A stretch of 64,000 nt of DNA from Solimonas thermocellulolyticum (GCF_040327995.1 NZ_JBEPIJ010000003.1:124001-188000), one strand, 5' to 3'; shown: positions 52,627-62,801, counted from the stretch's first letter. Notes: a model not told the origin generated them from the sequence alone. Numbers and translations are program-made.

Positions 52627-52656
52627 TTGGTGTTTGCGTGCAAAGGCCGTTACGAT
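52627..52656 (+). promoter_or_regulatory. Putative promoter of the SH3-domain protein gene
   Basis: TTGGTG (52627-52632) and TACGAT (52651-52656) are spaced by 18 bp, 28 bp before the ATG. Upstream, TTTGCCC (52593-52599) pairs with GGGCAAAA (52611-52618), a weak hairpin that may end ybbP transcription. Confidence 0.35.
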
Positions 52657-52684
52657 CGGGGCGGATGGAGGGTCCGGGGGGACC

Positions 52685-53659
52685 ATGTTCAGAACACCAG
52701 CCATTGCCGCGCTGCTGGCCGTGGCGGCGAGTGTGTCGGCGGCGCGTGCCGAAGTCCCTGCGTTCGCGGACGAGCTCGGTGCCTTCGTCGACGAAGTGCG
52801 TCACGGCGCGCTGCTCACGCCGCAGCGTTACCGCCGCGAGCTGGCGCCGATTCGCAGTCGCGATCAGCGTCGCGCGGTCTTGCCCACGCTCGATGTCGTC
52901 GCCGGCCGTCTCGACGAACGCACCTGCCTGTACCAGTTCCGCCTCGCGCTGGAGTGGTCGGGCAAGCCGCTGGACCAGGGCGATGCCACCGTCGGCGGCC
53001 GTTCGCTGATCCAGCAGGCGCCGTGCGCGACCCTGTCGAACGAGGTCGTCGCGCTCGCGGTGTACGAGATCGCGGCGCTCGAGCGCCGTCTGCAGCAGGG
53101 CGGCCGCTTCGCACTCAACCGTGAGCGCGACGCCATCATCGCCGCAGCCCGCCGCCTGCCGGCGCAGGACGTCGGCGCGCAGCACGGCCTGACCGGCGTG
53201 ACCATCGACGGCCGTGTCAATCTGCGCATGGCGCCCTCGCTCGATGCGCCCGTGCTGGCCAAACTGGCACCGGCCTCGGTGGTGCAGCTCGCCCCGACCG
53301 CGAGCCCCGAGTGGTTTGCGATGCGCGACCAGCCGGGCTATCTGCACGCCAGTGCGTTACGCTCGATCCAAGCCAGCCACCCTACGGAGGCACCGCCGCC
53401 GGTGGGCATCGCCGCCACGGCCTTCCTCGAGGCACAGGTCGGGGCCGCGCATGTCTCGGTGCGCGACTCGCCATCCCTGAGGGGGCGCGTGCTCAAGCGG
53501 CTCAAGCCGGGCACGCCGGTGCAGCTCATCGAAACCCCCGAGGCGGGCTGGTTCGAATTGGTCGACGGCGAGGGCTTCATCCACGAAGCCGGTCTGCTGC
53601 GCGTGGTCAAGTCCGCAGCCGTCGACGGTGGGGCGATGCGCCCGCGCTCGGTGTACTGA
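52685..53659 (+). CDS. Exported protein with two SH3-like domains
   Basis: This 324-residue protein has a signal peptide (ALLAVAASVSAARA). A first half of unknown type contains CLYQFRLALEWSG and APCATLS. Two bacterial SH3 repeats follow: GRVNLRMAPSLDAPVLAKL with WFAMRDQPGYLHASAL, and HVSVRDSPSLRGRVLKRL with WFELVDGEGFIHEAGL. Such repeats bind cell-wall peptides or act in protein-protein contacts. It probably lies in the periplasm and may bind peptidoglycan. No enzyme domain is recognised. Confidence 0.75.
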   Translation: MFRTPAIAALLAVAASVSAARAEVPAFADELGAFVDEVRHGALLTPQRYRRELAPIRSRDQRRAVLPTLDVVAGRLDERTCLYQFRLALEWSGKPLDQGDATVGGRSLIQQAPCATLSNEVVALAVYEIAALERRLQQGGRFALNRERDAIIAAARRLPAQDVGAQHGLTGVTIDGRVNLRMAPSLDAPVLAKLAPASVVQLAPTASPEWFAMRDQPGYLHASALRSIQASHPTEAPPPVGIAATAFLEAQVGAAHVSVRDSPSLRGRVLKRLKPGTPVQLIETPEAGWFELVDGEGFIHEAGLLRVVKSAAVDGGAMRPRSVY

Positions 53660-53690
53660 ACGAGCCGGCGGCGCGGACGCGCTAAGCTCG

Positions 53691-54818
53691 ATGTCCGCAC
53701 CCATTGCGATGCGGCGCGCTGGCCGCATCGCCCGCACCGACCCTGCCCTCGTGAGTAGCCACAAGAACGGACTGGATTTTCCCTTCGACACGGCCCCGGC
53801 CCCGGGCGCGGTGCAGCCGATCGCGGACGGCGTGCTGTGGCTGCGCATGCCGCTGCCGTTCGCACTCGATCACATCAACGTCTGGGCGCTGCGCGACGGC
53901 GACGGCTGGACGCTGGTCGACACCGGCATGCAGAGCCGCGCCACGGCCAAGGCCTGGGACGAGGCGTTCGCCGGCGCCCTCGCAGGGCTGCCGGTGACGC
54001 GTGTGATCTGCACGCACATGCACCCCGACCACATCGGCATGGCGGGCTGGCTGACGCGACGCTTTGCCTGCAAGCTGTGGATCACGCGCCTGGAGTACGT
54101 CATCTGCCGCATGCTGGTCGCCGACACCGGCCGTGAGGCACCGGCCGACGCGCTCGAGTTTTACCGTGCCGCCGGCTGGAATGCACGCGCGCTGGAGCAC
54201 TACAAGGCGCGCTTCGGCGATTTCGGCCGCGGGGTCTATGCCTTGCCCGACAGCTACCGGCGCGTGCAGGCCGGCGAGTCGATCGACATCGGTGGACGCA
54301 CATGGCAGGCGGTGATCGGTCACGGCCATTCGCCCGAGCATCTGTGCCTGTATAGCCGCGATCTCAAGCTGCTGATCTCGGGCGACCAGGTTTTGCCGGG
54401 CATCAGCTCGAACGTCTCGGTGTTCCCGACCGAACCGGAGGCCGATCCGCTCGGCGACTGGCTCTCGTCGCTCGCGGCGATCCGGCAGGCACTGCCGGAC
54501 GACGTGCTGGTGCTGCCGGCGCACAACCTGCCGTTTCGCGGCCTACACGCGCGGCTGGACGACTTGATCGCCGGGCATCGGCGCGCGCTGGAGCGATTGA
54601 GCGCGCTGCTCGTCGAACCGCTGCGCGTGGTCGATGTCTTCGAGGCGCTGTACAAGCGGCCAATCGACGGTGACGAGCTGCTCGGACTGGCGACCGGCGA
54701 GGCGCTTGCGCATCTGAACTATCTGCGCTTGCGCGGCCGCGTGGAGCGCAGGCGCGGCGCCGACGGCGTCGACCGCTATCGCGCGATCGCGGCGCCGGGC
54801 TGCCCGGCGAACGCGTAG
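53691..54818 (+). CDS. Metallo-beta-lactamase-fold hydrolase
   Basis: This protein has up to 375 residues. The metal ligand motif THMHPDHIGMAG and the later GHGHSPEHLC, SGDQVLPG and PAHNLPFRG supply the usual His/Asp ligands. The C-terminal part (ALYKRPIDGDELL... ALAHLNYLRLRGRV) looks like the winged helix found in lactonase-like or glyoxalase II-related MBL proteins. Start choice is uncertain: ATG 53691, ATG 53709 and GTG 53751 are all possible and none has a strong ribosome site. Confidence 0.82.
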   Translation: MSAPIAMRRAGRIARTDPALVSSHKNGLDFPFDTAPAPGAVQPIADGVLWLRMPLPFALDHINVWALRDGDGWTLVDTGMQSRATAKAWDEAFAGALAGLPVTRVICTHMHPDHIGMAGWLTRRFACKLWITRLEYVICRMLVADTGREAPADALEFYRAAGWNARALEHYKARFGDFGRGVYALPDSYRRVQAGESIDIGGRTWQAVIGHGHSPEHLCLYSRDLKLLISGDQVLPGISSNVSVFPTEPEADPLGDWLSSLAAIRQALPDDVLVLPAHNLPFRGLHARLDDLIAGHRRALERLSALLVEPLRVVDVFEALYKRPIDGDELLGLATGEALAHLNYLRLRGRVERRRGADGVDRYRAIAAPGCPANA

Positions 54819-54843
54819 TCCGGCGAGGCCGAACCCGGTGCGC

Positions 54844-54864
54844 ATCGAGCCACGGTGGCTCGAT
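54844..54864. terminator. Bidirectional hairpin between convergent genes
   Basis: ATCGAGCCAC and GTGGCTCGAT form a perfect 10-bp stem around one G, between the stop codons of the MBL hydrolase and the HTH protein. No T run follows on either side, so it is a weak or protein-assisted terminator at best. Confidence 0.45.
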
Positions 54865-54890
54865 CGGCGAACGCTCGGTGAGTCCCGCCG

Positions 54891-55355
54891 TCAGGACTCG
54901 GCCGGCGCTTGTGGGTTCGCGGCGCTCAGCGCCTCGAGGCGCGCGCGTGCCTCTTTCTTGCCCAGACCGCGCAGCTCGGCGATCGCCGCGAGCTGGCGTG
55001 CGCGCGGCTTGGCCTTCTGGTGCTCCCAGTTGTAGACCGACTGGCCGCTGACACCGACCAGCGCGCCCATTTCGTCGGCGGTCAGGCCCAGGCGCTCGCG
55101 CAGCGAACGAAAACCCTTGGCGACGAAGCGGTGGCGCGGACCCTGCTCGGCCGGTGCCGCGGCCGGCGCCGCCTGGGACTCGCGTCGCTGCAGCCGCGAG
55201 ATTTGTTGTTCCAGTGCGGTGATCTGCCGCTTGAGCGCGGTGATCTCGCGGCGCTGCGCCGTCACCGTGGCGCGCAGCGGCGCAAAGTGCTGGCGCGCCA
55301 CTTTGTTGGACAGGCGTGTGATTTCGCTTTTGAGCAAGCCCGCAATATCGGCCAT
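54891..55355 (-). CDS. Coiled-coil plus XRE-type helix-turn-helix protein
   Basis: This 154-residue protein has an N-terminal helical, Lys/Arg-rich coiled coil (ALKRQITALEQQISRLQRR), an Ala/Pro linker and a C-terminal HTH (LGLTADEMGALVGVSGQSVY, then NWEHQKAKPRARQL). The tail RGLGKKEARARLE recurs in this widespread unstudied family. It probably binds DNA as a dimer; targets are unknown. ATG 55355 (MADIAGLLKSEI) is chosen. It is downstream of cvrA in the opposite sense to the MBL gene. Confidence 0.8.
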   Translation of the reverse strand: MADIAGLLKSEITRLSNKVARQHFAPLRATVTAQRREITALKRQITALEQQISRLQRRESQAAPAAAPAEQGPRHRFVAKGFRSLRERLGLTADEMGALVGVSGQSVYNWEHQKAKPRARQLAAIAELRGLGKKEARARLEALSAANPQAPAES

Positions 55356-55496
55356 GGGGAACTTAGGCTGGAGAAAGGCCGGCCTAGTATGCCCCAAGCG
55401 GCCAAATGCTTTCCATGGCGCAGATTTTTCGGTGTGGAGAACGTCGATTGGACACAGGATCGCGTGTCGATGGCAGCGTCCGCTTCTGTAGGTGCC

Positions 55497-57212
55497 TCAG
55501 TGTGGCAGGCGCAGGCCGATTTCGACCGGACGGTCGCCGTCGACGGAACGCACCACGAGCTGCAACTCGCCGAGGCGCAGGCAATCGCCGACCACCGGAT
55601 GCGGTAGATGCTTGCGCAGCAGCTCGGCGAGCGTCTGTTCGCCGGCACCGTCGGGCAGGCTCAATCCATAGGCCTGCGCAAGCTCGCCGAGGTTCACCTC
55701 GGCACTGACGACGAACTCGCCGAAAAAGCGGCGTGCATCGGCGCCGGCGGGCTCCTGAGCGGACTCGAACAGGCGATCCAGTGCTTGCAGTTGCGACTGC
55801 GGCGTCAGTAGCGAAACGTAGTCGCCGGCCGCGAGCTCGCCCCATTCGCGATAGCCGAGCACGCGTCCGCCGCGCGCGATACAGATGATGCGCGACAGCT
55901 CCGGCAGCACCAGATCCTTGGGGCGCATGCCGATCAGCCGGCTGTTGCGGGCGAGCCGGTAGCTGACCACCTCGAAACCGCGCTGACCCGGCAGATCGAT
56001 GTCGACACGATGGATGCGTGCCGAGGTCGCCGGTACCTGCAGGCCGAGCAGCTTGGCTGCCGATGCGACCGTCGAGCCCTGGACCACCAGCGACACCAAC
56101 ACGATGAAGAAGGCGACGTTGAAAAAGAGCTGGGCGTTCTCCAGACCGGCTAGCCACGGATAGGTGGCAAGCACGATCGGCACCGAACCGCGCAGTCCGA
56201 CCCAGGCGATGTAGATCTGCTCGCGTACCGGAAAGCGAAACGGCAGCAGGCACAGCCATACCGCCAGCGGCCGCGCCAGCAGAATCAGCGCCGCCGAAAT
56301 CACGAGGCCGGGCACGATCAGCGGGACGAGCTGATGCGGTGTCACCAGCAGGCCGAGAATCACGAACATGCCGATCTGGCTCATCCACGCGATGCCGTCG
56401 TGGAAGCGGCGGATGCCGGCAGCCGAACGGATCGGGCGATTGCCGAGCATCAGGCCGGCGAGATAGACCGCGAGAAAGCCGCTGCCGCCGGCCAGCGCGG
56501 TGAGTCCGAAGATCAAAAGACCGCCGAACAGCGCGAGCAGCGGATACAGCGAATCGCCCAGCGTCAGGCGATTGATCGACGCGACCAGCAGCCAGCCGCC
56601 GGCCAGCCCGAAGGCGGCGCCGACCGCGCCCTGCTGCAGCAGCATGCCGAGCGCGTCGACCGCGCCGAAGGTTTCCGGTGCCTGCAGGTACAGGATCAGC
56701 GCCAGTGTCAGGAACACCGCCATCGGATCGTTGGTGCCGGATTCGATTTCCAGCGTCGAGGCGACACGCTGATTGAGCGACACGGCGTTGGTGTGCAGCA
56801 GCGAGAACACCGCGGCCGCGTCGGTCGAGCCGACGATGGCGCCTATCAAAAGACCCTCGGCGAGGCTCAGTTCAAGGATCCACGCCGACAACAGGCCGAC
56901 GATCGCGGTGGTCACCAGTACGCCGATCGAGGCCAGCGCCACCGCCGGCCGCAGGCCGACGCGAAAGCTGGTCAGGCTGGTGCGCATGCCGCCGTCGAAC
57001 AGCACCACCGCCAGCGCCGCAGTGGCGGCCAGGTTGGCCAGCGGATAGTTGTCGAAGCGGATGCCGCCGGGGCCGTCCTCACCGGCGAGCATGCCCACGA
57101 CCAGGAATACCAACAGCAGCGGCACGCCCAGACGTGGCGTGATCACCGTGGCCAGGATGCTGACCATGAACAGCAGGCCCGCCAGGAAGATGAGCTGATT
57201 GGTCAGTTCCAT
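55497..57212 (-). CDS. Potassium/proton antiporter (CvrA/NhaP2 type)
   Basis: This 571-residue inner-membrane antiporter has about twelve helices (DGGMRTSLTSFRVGLRPAV, then GAIVGSTDAAAVFSLL, the CPA1 core). A cytoplasmic TrkA_C-like domain is followed by a C-terminal CorC/HlyC-type region with NLGELAQAYGLSLPDG. This matches CvrA/NhaP2, which exchanges K+ for H+ and helps at low osmolarity or high K+. It is divergent from the cytochrome gene. Whether Na+ is also used cannot be told. Confidence 0.88.
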   Translation of the reverse strand: MELTNQLIFLAGLLFMVSILATVITPRLGVPLLLVFLVVGMLAGEDGPGGIRFDNYPLANLAATAALAVVLFDGGMRTSLTSFRVGLRPAVALASIGVLVTTAIVGLLSAWILELSLAEGLLIGAIVGSTDAAAVFSLLHTNAVSLNQRVASTLEIESGTNDPMAVFLTLALILYLQAPETFGAVDALGMLLQQGAVGAAFGLAGGWLLVASINRLTLGDSLYPLLALFGGLLIFGLTALAGGSGFLAVYLAGLMLGNRPIRSAAGIRRFHDGIAWMSQIGMFVILGLLVTPHQLVPLIVPGLVISAALILLARPLAVWLCLLPFRFPVREQIYIAWVGLRGSVPIVLATYPWLAGLENAQLFFNVAFFIVLVSLVVQGSTVASAAKLLGLQVPATSARIHRVDIDLPGQRGFEVVSYRLARNSRLIGMRPKDLVLPELSRIICIARGGRVLGYREWGELAAGDYVSLLTPQSQLQALDRLFESAQEPAGADARRFFGEFVVSAEVNLGELAQAYGLSLPDGAGEQTLAELLRKHLPHPVVGDCLRLGELQLVVRSVDGDRPVEIGLRLPH

Positions 57213-57318
57213 TCGCAGGATTGTAGCGACGGCCCCGAGCGGCTAGGCGGCGCTCTAGGCCTGCCGCTATACTTGCGCCCCTTTGCCCGTCGGCACGTCC
57301 TGATTGAGGAGCGTACCC

Positions 57319-57801
57319 GTGGATCACAAGGACCACGACAAGGTTTTCTTCGCGAACTTCGGCGCCGTCATGGCGGTGCTGTTCGGCATCTTCTTCGTCT
57401 GCATCATCGCGGCGTCTTGGATCAGCGGTGACGAGCAGATGAGCCCGGCTGCGATCGCACTGGTCGAGGAACGCATCCGGCCGGTCGGTAAGGTGATCAC
57501 CGACCCCGCCGCGCTGGTCAAGGTCAGTGCCAGCGCCGCTTCGCGCGCGCCGTACACCGGCGAGCAGCTCAATGCCCAGCTCTGCGCCGGCTGTCACGCT
57601 GCCGGCGTGCTCGGCGCGCCCAAGGATGGCGATCGCGCCGCGTGGTCGCAGCGCCTCGGCGCCGCCGGCGGCATCGACGGCCTGGTGGCCTCGGTCGTCA
57701 ACGGCAAGGGCGCGATGCCGCCGAAGGCCGGCGACGCGAGCCTGAGCGAGGATGAGATCCGCGCCGCGGTCGAGCATCTGCTCAAGGATGCCGGGCTGTA
57801 G
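57319..57801 (+). CDS. Membrane-anchored cytochrome c5
   Basis: This 160-residue protein has one N-terminal membrane helix (AVMAVLFGIFFVCIIAA) and a single class I haem domain with CAGCH and the distal Met in VNGKGAMPPKAGD. It matches cytochrome c5 proteins that carry electrons in the periplasm. GTG 57319 (MDHKDHDKVFF) is preferred, with GAGGA upstream; TTG 57304 is less likely. TATACT at 57268-57273 may be its -10. A strong terminator follows. Confidence 0.9.
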   Translation: MDHKDHDKVFFANFGAVMAVLFGIFFVCIIAASWISGDEQMSPAAIALVEERIRPVGKVITDPAALVKVSASAASRAPYTGEQLNAQLCAGCHAAGVLGAPKDGDRAAWSQRLGAAGGIDGLVASVVNGKGAMPPKAGDASLSEDEIRAAVEHLLKDAGL

Positions 57802-57827
57802 GCCGGCGCGTCGTCCCGAATCACGAG

Positions 57828-57855
57828 AAGGCCGGCGTTGCCGGCCTTTTTCGTG
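57828..57855 (+). terminator. Rho-independent terminator after the cytochrome gene
   Basis: AAGGCCGGC and GCCGGCCTT form a 9-bp stem with a GTT loop followed by TTTT. It isolates the cytochrome gene from the nitrogen-regulated porin gene that follows. Confidence 0.85.
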
Positions 57856-57869
57856 GGCGTCGGCGACAT

Positions 57870-57886
57870 TGCACCGTTTTGGTGCG
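57870..57886. promoter_or_regulatory. NtrC-type enhancer site upstream of the TorF porin gene
   Basis: TGCACCGTTTTGGTGCG matches TGCACC-N4-TGGTGCA except the last base. It lies about 146 bp upstream of the sigma-54 promoter, a usual enhancer distance, and shares its arms exactly with the box before the first glnK. Confidence 0.7.
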
Positions 57887-58031
57887 ACGCCCTGCGTGCG
57901 GCCCGGTTGTCATGCCGTCAGCGGGGCCTGTCCGAGCGCATCGACATCAGCTTGTCCGCAAACCGACACGCGCGTGTCGCGCAGTCTGCGCAGACTGCGC
58001 GCCGTCGCGCGGGTGGTGAACCTTCGGCACT

Positions 58032-58047
58032 TGGCATAATGCTTGCA
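58032..58047 (+). promoter_or_regulatory. Sigma-54 promoter of the TorF porin gene
   Basis: TGGCATAATGCTTGCA fits TGGCAC-N5-TTGCA with correct GG/GC spacing and one or two changes. It is 70 bp before the porin ATG. No convincing sigma-70 promoter is seen in this leader. Confidence 0.75.
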
Positions 58048-58117
58048 GAAACCCGGCGGGGCCGCGGGAGAGCGCTAGACATCCGCGGAGTCATCCAAAC
58101 TTCAAAGAGGCTTTCCT

Positions 58118-58816
58118 ATGACATTCAAGCGTTCGGTTGTGAGCGCCGCGGTTCTGGGTGCGAGCGTGTTCTCCGGTGGCGCCGTCGCTGGCGTGAGCGG
58201 CAATGTGGGGGTCAGCAGCCAGTATCTGTTCCGTGGCATCGAGCAGAACGGTGATGCGGCGGTTTCCGGCGGGCTGGACTATGCCCATGACTCCGGTTTC
58301 TACGTCGGCACCTGGGCGTCGACGATCAACTTCAATGGGGTGAGCGCGAGCGGCGTGTCGACCGAGGTCGACCTCTACGCCGGTTTCAGCGGCGAGGCCG
58401 GGTCGCTCAGCTATGACCTGGGCGCGATCTATTACTGGTATCCAGAAGAGGGTGAGCTGGACCCGAAGCCGGATCCGTCCAACAACACCTTCGAGCTGTA
58501 CGGCTCGCTGTCGTTCGGGCCGGCGACGATCGGTCTGTACTACAGCCTCGCCGACTACTTCGCGGTGACGGACGAGGGCGTGATGTACCCGTACCTCGAC
58601 CTGTCCTTCCCGATGTCCGACAAGCTCAGCCTGGATCTGCACGTCGGTCAGCAGACTTTCGAAGAAGATGGCATCGAGGACATCGTCGACTACAGCATCG
58701 GTGTGTCCGCCGACGCCGGCAACGGCTTTTCGATGGGTCTGGCCTTCGTCGCCACCGACATCGACGACGATGATCCGAAACTGGTCGTCAGCGGCAGCTA
58801 CTCGTTCGATCTGTAA
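58118..58816 (+). CDS. TorF family putative porin
   Basis: This 232-residue protein has a signal peptide cleaved after AVAG and an N-terminal strand pattern VGVSSQYLFRGIEQNGDAAV, typical of TorF-family outer-membrane proteins (TIGR02001). Alternating strands suggest a small beta-barrel, and the chain ends with a strand but a final Leu (SGSYSFDL). Substrate is unknown. Its NtrC site and sigma-54 promoter and its position near glnK-amtB suggest a role in nitrogen-compound entry under nitrogen limitation. Confidence 0.85.
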   Translation: MTFKRSVVSAAVLGASVFSGGAVAGVSGNVGVSSQYLFRGIEQNGDAAVSGGLDYAHDSGFYVGTWASTINFNGVSASGVSTEVDLYAGFSGEAGSLSYDLGAIYYWYPEEGELDPKPDPSNNTFELYGSLSFGPATIGLYYSLADYFAVTDEGVMYPYLDLSFPMSDKLSLDLHVGQQTFEEDGIEDIVDYSIGVSADAGNGFSMGLAFVATDIDDDDPKLVVSGSYSFDL

Positions 58817-58838
58817 GCGAACGTCGGTCGTCGTTTCG

Positions 58839-58865
58839 AAGGGCCGCCTCGTGCGGCCCTTCTTC
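58839..58865 (+). terminator. Rho-independent terminator after the porin gene
   Basis: AAGGGCCGC (58839-58847) pairs with GCGGCCCTT (58853-58861) and is followed by CTTC, a short T-rich tail. It lies between the convergent porin and comM genes and could serve both strands. Confidence 0.75.
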
Positions 58866-58879
58866 GTTGGGCCGTCGCG

Positions 58880-60391
58880 CTATGCCGGCGGTGCGCGATC
58901 CAACTCGCGGTAGCGCAGGGCCTCGGCGACGTGCTCGGCGCCGGCGCGTTCGCTGCCGTCGAGATCGGCCAGCGTGCGCGCGACGCGCAGACAGCGGTGA
59001 TACGAGCGCGCGGTCAGCAGGTGGCGCGCCAGCGCGGTCTGCAACAGCGCGCGGCCGTCCGCGTCCGGCTGCGCGTACTGTTCCAGCGCCTTGCCGTCGA
59101 GCCGTGCGTTGGCCACGCCCTGGCGCCGCAATGCGCGTGTGCGTGCGGCGACGACGCGCTCGCGCACCGTGCGGCTGCTTTCGCGCGGCGCGCCATCGTC
59201 GGTCATCTGCGCGGCGTCGACGCGCGGCACGAACAGCTGCAGGTCGATGCGATCCAGCAGCGGCCCGGAAATCTTGGCGCGGTAGCGCAGCACCTGATCC
59301 GGCGTGCAGCGGCATCTGCCGGAGACGTCGCCGAGCCAGCCGCAGGGGCAGGGATTCATCGCCGCGACGAGCTGGAAACGCGCCGGAAACTCCGCCTGGC
59401 GGGCGGCGCGTGAGACGGTGATGTGCCCGGTTTCGAGCGGTTCGCGCAAGACTTCGAGGCTGCGCCGGTCGAACTCCGGCAATTCGTCGAGGAACAGCAC
59501 GCCGTGATGCGCGAGCGTGATCTCCCCGGGGCGCGGCACGCTGCCGCCGCCGACCAGGGCGACACCGGAGGCGGTGTGATGCGGCGCGCGAAACGGACGC
59601 CGGCCCCAGTGCGCCGGATCGAAGCCGCCCAGGGCGATCGAGGCGACGGCGGCCACTTCCAGCGCCTCGTCGGCTTCCAGCGGCGGCAGGATGCCCGGCA
59701 GGCGCCGCGCCAGCATCGACTTGCCGGCCCCGGGCGAGCCGACCAGCAGCACGGAGTGGGCGCCGGCCGCGGCGATTTCGAGCACCCGCCGCGCCTGCGC
59801 CTGGCCGCGGACGTCGGAGAGGTCGGGCGCGGTATCGCAGGCTTGCGGTAGCGCCGGGGCCGCGGCCGCGGCTGGCCGGCCTTCGTGCAGGCTCGCGCAC
59901 AGCTCCATCAGCGTGCGCGCCGGCAGCACGCAGGCCCCGGGCGCCAGCAGCGCCTCGGCGGCATTGGCCGCCGGCACCAGCAGCGCGCGTCCGGCCTGCG
60001 TGGCCTTGAGCGCCGCCGGCAGCACGCCGGGGACTGGCCGCAGCTCGCCGGACAGCGACAGCTCGCCGAGCACCTCGACGCCCTGCAGCGCTCCGGCGGG
60101 AACTTGTTCCGACGCCATGAGGATGCCAAGAGCGATCGCCAGATCGAAACGGCTGCCTTCCTTGGGCAGGTCGGCCGGCGCCAGATTGCAGGTGATGCGC
60201 TGCACCGGAAAACGGTAGCCGCAGGTGGTGATGGCCGCCTTGACGCGGTCCTTGGCCTCGCGCACCGCGGCTTCGGGCAGGCCGACGATGTTCAGGCCGG
60301 GCAGGCCGGGTGCCAGATGCACCTCGACGGTGACCAAATCCGCCGTCAGTCCGTTCTGCGCGCGCGATAGCAGCGTCGCCAGTTGAGCCAT
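58880..60391 (-). CDS. comM: Mg-chelatase-like AAA+ ATPase (ComM/YifB)
   Basis: This 503-residue protein has an N-terminal Lon-like domain (GLPGLNIVGLPEAAVREA), Walker A GSPGAGKSML near residues 218-227, Walker B VLFLDELPEF and a C-terminal lid. A cysteine cluster, NPCPCGWLGD with a later RCRC, fits the zinc-binding insert of the family. ComM is a branch-migration helicase that aids integration of incoming DNA in natural transformation. It faces the porin gene and is divergent in position from ubiK by 122 bp. Confidence 0.93.
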   Translation of the reverse strand: MAQLATLLSRAQNGLTADLVTVEVHLAPGLPGLNIVGLPEAAVREAKDRVKAAITTCGYRFPVQRITCNLAPADLPKEGSRFDLAIALGILMASEQVPAGALQGVEVLGELSLSGELRPVPGVLPAALKATQAGRALLVPAANAAEALLAPGACVLPARTLMELCASLHEGRPAAAAAPALPQACDTAPDLSDVRGQAQARRVLEIAAAGAHSVLLVGSPGAGKSMLARRLPGILPPLEADEALEVAAVASIALGGFDPAHWGRRPFRAPHHTASGVALVGGGSVPRPGEITLAHHGVLFLDELPEFDRRSLEVLREPLETGHITVSRAARQAEFPARFQLVAAMNPCPCGWLGDVSGRCRCTPDQVLRYRAKISGPLLDRIDLQLFVPRVDAAQMTDDGAPRESSRTVRERVVAARTRALRRQGVANARLDGKALEQYAQPDADGRALLQTALARHLLTARSYHRCLRVARTLADLDGSERAGAEHVAEALRYRELDRAPPA

Positions 60392-60513
60392 CCGCGTTGC
60401 GCCTCCCTCGTGACGCCGGCCGCGGACCTGTTCTCGGTCCGGCTACGAGTCTGCGTGCCGGCGGGTCGCAGCGAGGATCGGCAAGCGCCGCGCCGGCGTC
60501 AAGCGCAGCGCTT

Positions 60514-60765
60514 TTAGCCTCGTGCGAGCTTCTTCTCGAGTTCGGCGAGGCGCTGTTCGAGCGCGACCAGTTTGGCCTGTGTGCGCGCCAGCAGCTCGGC
60601 CTGGATGTCGAAACGCTCGCGCGAGACCAGATCCCATTTCTCGAGGTTGGCGCGCAGCACCGCGCGGAAGTTGTCTTCCAGCTCGCGCCGCAGCGCGCTC
60701 AGGTTCTGCGGCAGCACCTCGGCGAGCTGGCGCGCGAGATCCTCGAAGCGTGGACCGTCCGTCAT
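60514..60765 (-). CDS. ubiK: Ubiquinone biosynthesis accessory factor UbiK (BMFP/YqiC family)
   Basis: This 83-residue helical protein begins MTDGPRFEDLARQLAEVLP and ends with a trimeric coiled-coil stretch (TQAKLVALEQRLAELEKKL). It matches UbiK, which supports the soluble Ubi complex with UbiJ in aerobic ubiquinone synthesis. ATG 60765 is the family start; longer frames run through the glnK promoter region. It lies between comM and the divergent glnK. Confidence 0.9.
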   Translation of the reverse strand: MTDGPRFEDLARQLAEVLPQNLSALRRELEDNFRAVLRANLEKWDLVSRERFDIQAELLARTQAKLVALEQRLAELEKKLARG

Positions 60766-60824
60766 GGCGCGTGCAGTTTCACGGCTCGGCGCGCGCGATT
60801 CAAGCACAGAACCGCCGACGATCG

Positions 60825-60841
60825 TGCACCGACATGGTGCG
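60825..60841. promoter_or_regulatory. NtrC-type enhancer site upstream of the first glnK
   Basis: TGCACCGACATGGTGCG has the same arms as the box at 57870 and fits TGCACC-N4-TGGTGC. It is centred about 75 bp upstream of the sigma-54 -24 element, close to the usual enhancer spacing. Confidence 0.78.
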
Positions 60842-60903
60842 TCTTGCGCCCTATTCGCGTGCGATCGGGGGCAAACGGCCCTGTCGGCGGGCGTCTGAGC
60901 CAC

Positions 60904-60919
60904 TGGCACGCTCCGTGCT
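60904..60919 (+). promoter_or_regulatory. Sigma-54 promoter of the first glnK-amtB operon
   Basis: TGGCACGCTCCGTGCT matches TGGCACG-N4-TTGC except for G instead of the first T of TTGC. It stands 75 bp before the glnK ATG. Confidence 0.78.
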
Positions 60920-60994
60920 TTTGCCCAGTCTGGCCGCCGGAGTCCCAAGGCTCCTCTGGCGAAAAGCCAGCTTTCCGACTCAGGAGTGATATCC

Positions 60995-61333
60995 ATGAAA
61001 TTGATTGCAGCCATCATCAAGCCGTTCAAGCTGGACGAGGTGCGCGAAGCACTCTCGGACATCGGCGTGGCCGGCATCACGGTGACGGAGGTCAAGGGCT
61101 TCGGTCGCCAGAAGGGGCATACCGAGCTCTACCGCGGCGCCGAGTACGTGGTGGATTTTCTGCCCAAGGTCAAGATCGAGGTTGCCGTCGCCGACGACAA
61201 GCTCGACGCGGCCATCGACGCCATCACCAAGGCCGCCCACACCGGAAAGATCGGTGACGGGAAGATCTTCGTCTTCACCCTTGACCAGGCCATCCGTATC
61301 CGCACGGGTGAAACCGGCAAGGATGCACTGTAA
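60995..61333 (+). CDS. glnK: PII signal protein GlnK (first copy)
   Basis: This 112-residue trimeric PII protein starts MKLIAAIIKPFKLDEVREAL. It has the T-loop GFGRQKGHTELYRGAEY with Tyr51 as uridylylation site, and the B-loop (TGKIGDGKIFV). It senses ATP/ADP and 2-oxoglutarate and blocks AmtB when nitrogen is sufficient. ATG 60995 has a good ribosome site (AGGAG at 60982-60986). amtB follows after 16 bp. Confidence 0.95.
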   Translation: MKLIAAIIKPFKLDEVREALSDIGVAGITVTEVKGFGRQKGHTELYRGAEYVVDFLPKVKIEVAVADDKLDAAIDAITKAAHTGKIGDGKIFVFTLDQAIRIRTGETGKDAL

Positions 61334-61349
61334 AAGGGGGAATCTCGAC

Positions 61350-62801
<1,452 letters not shown>

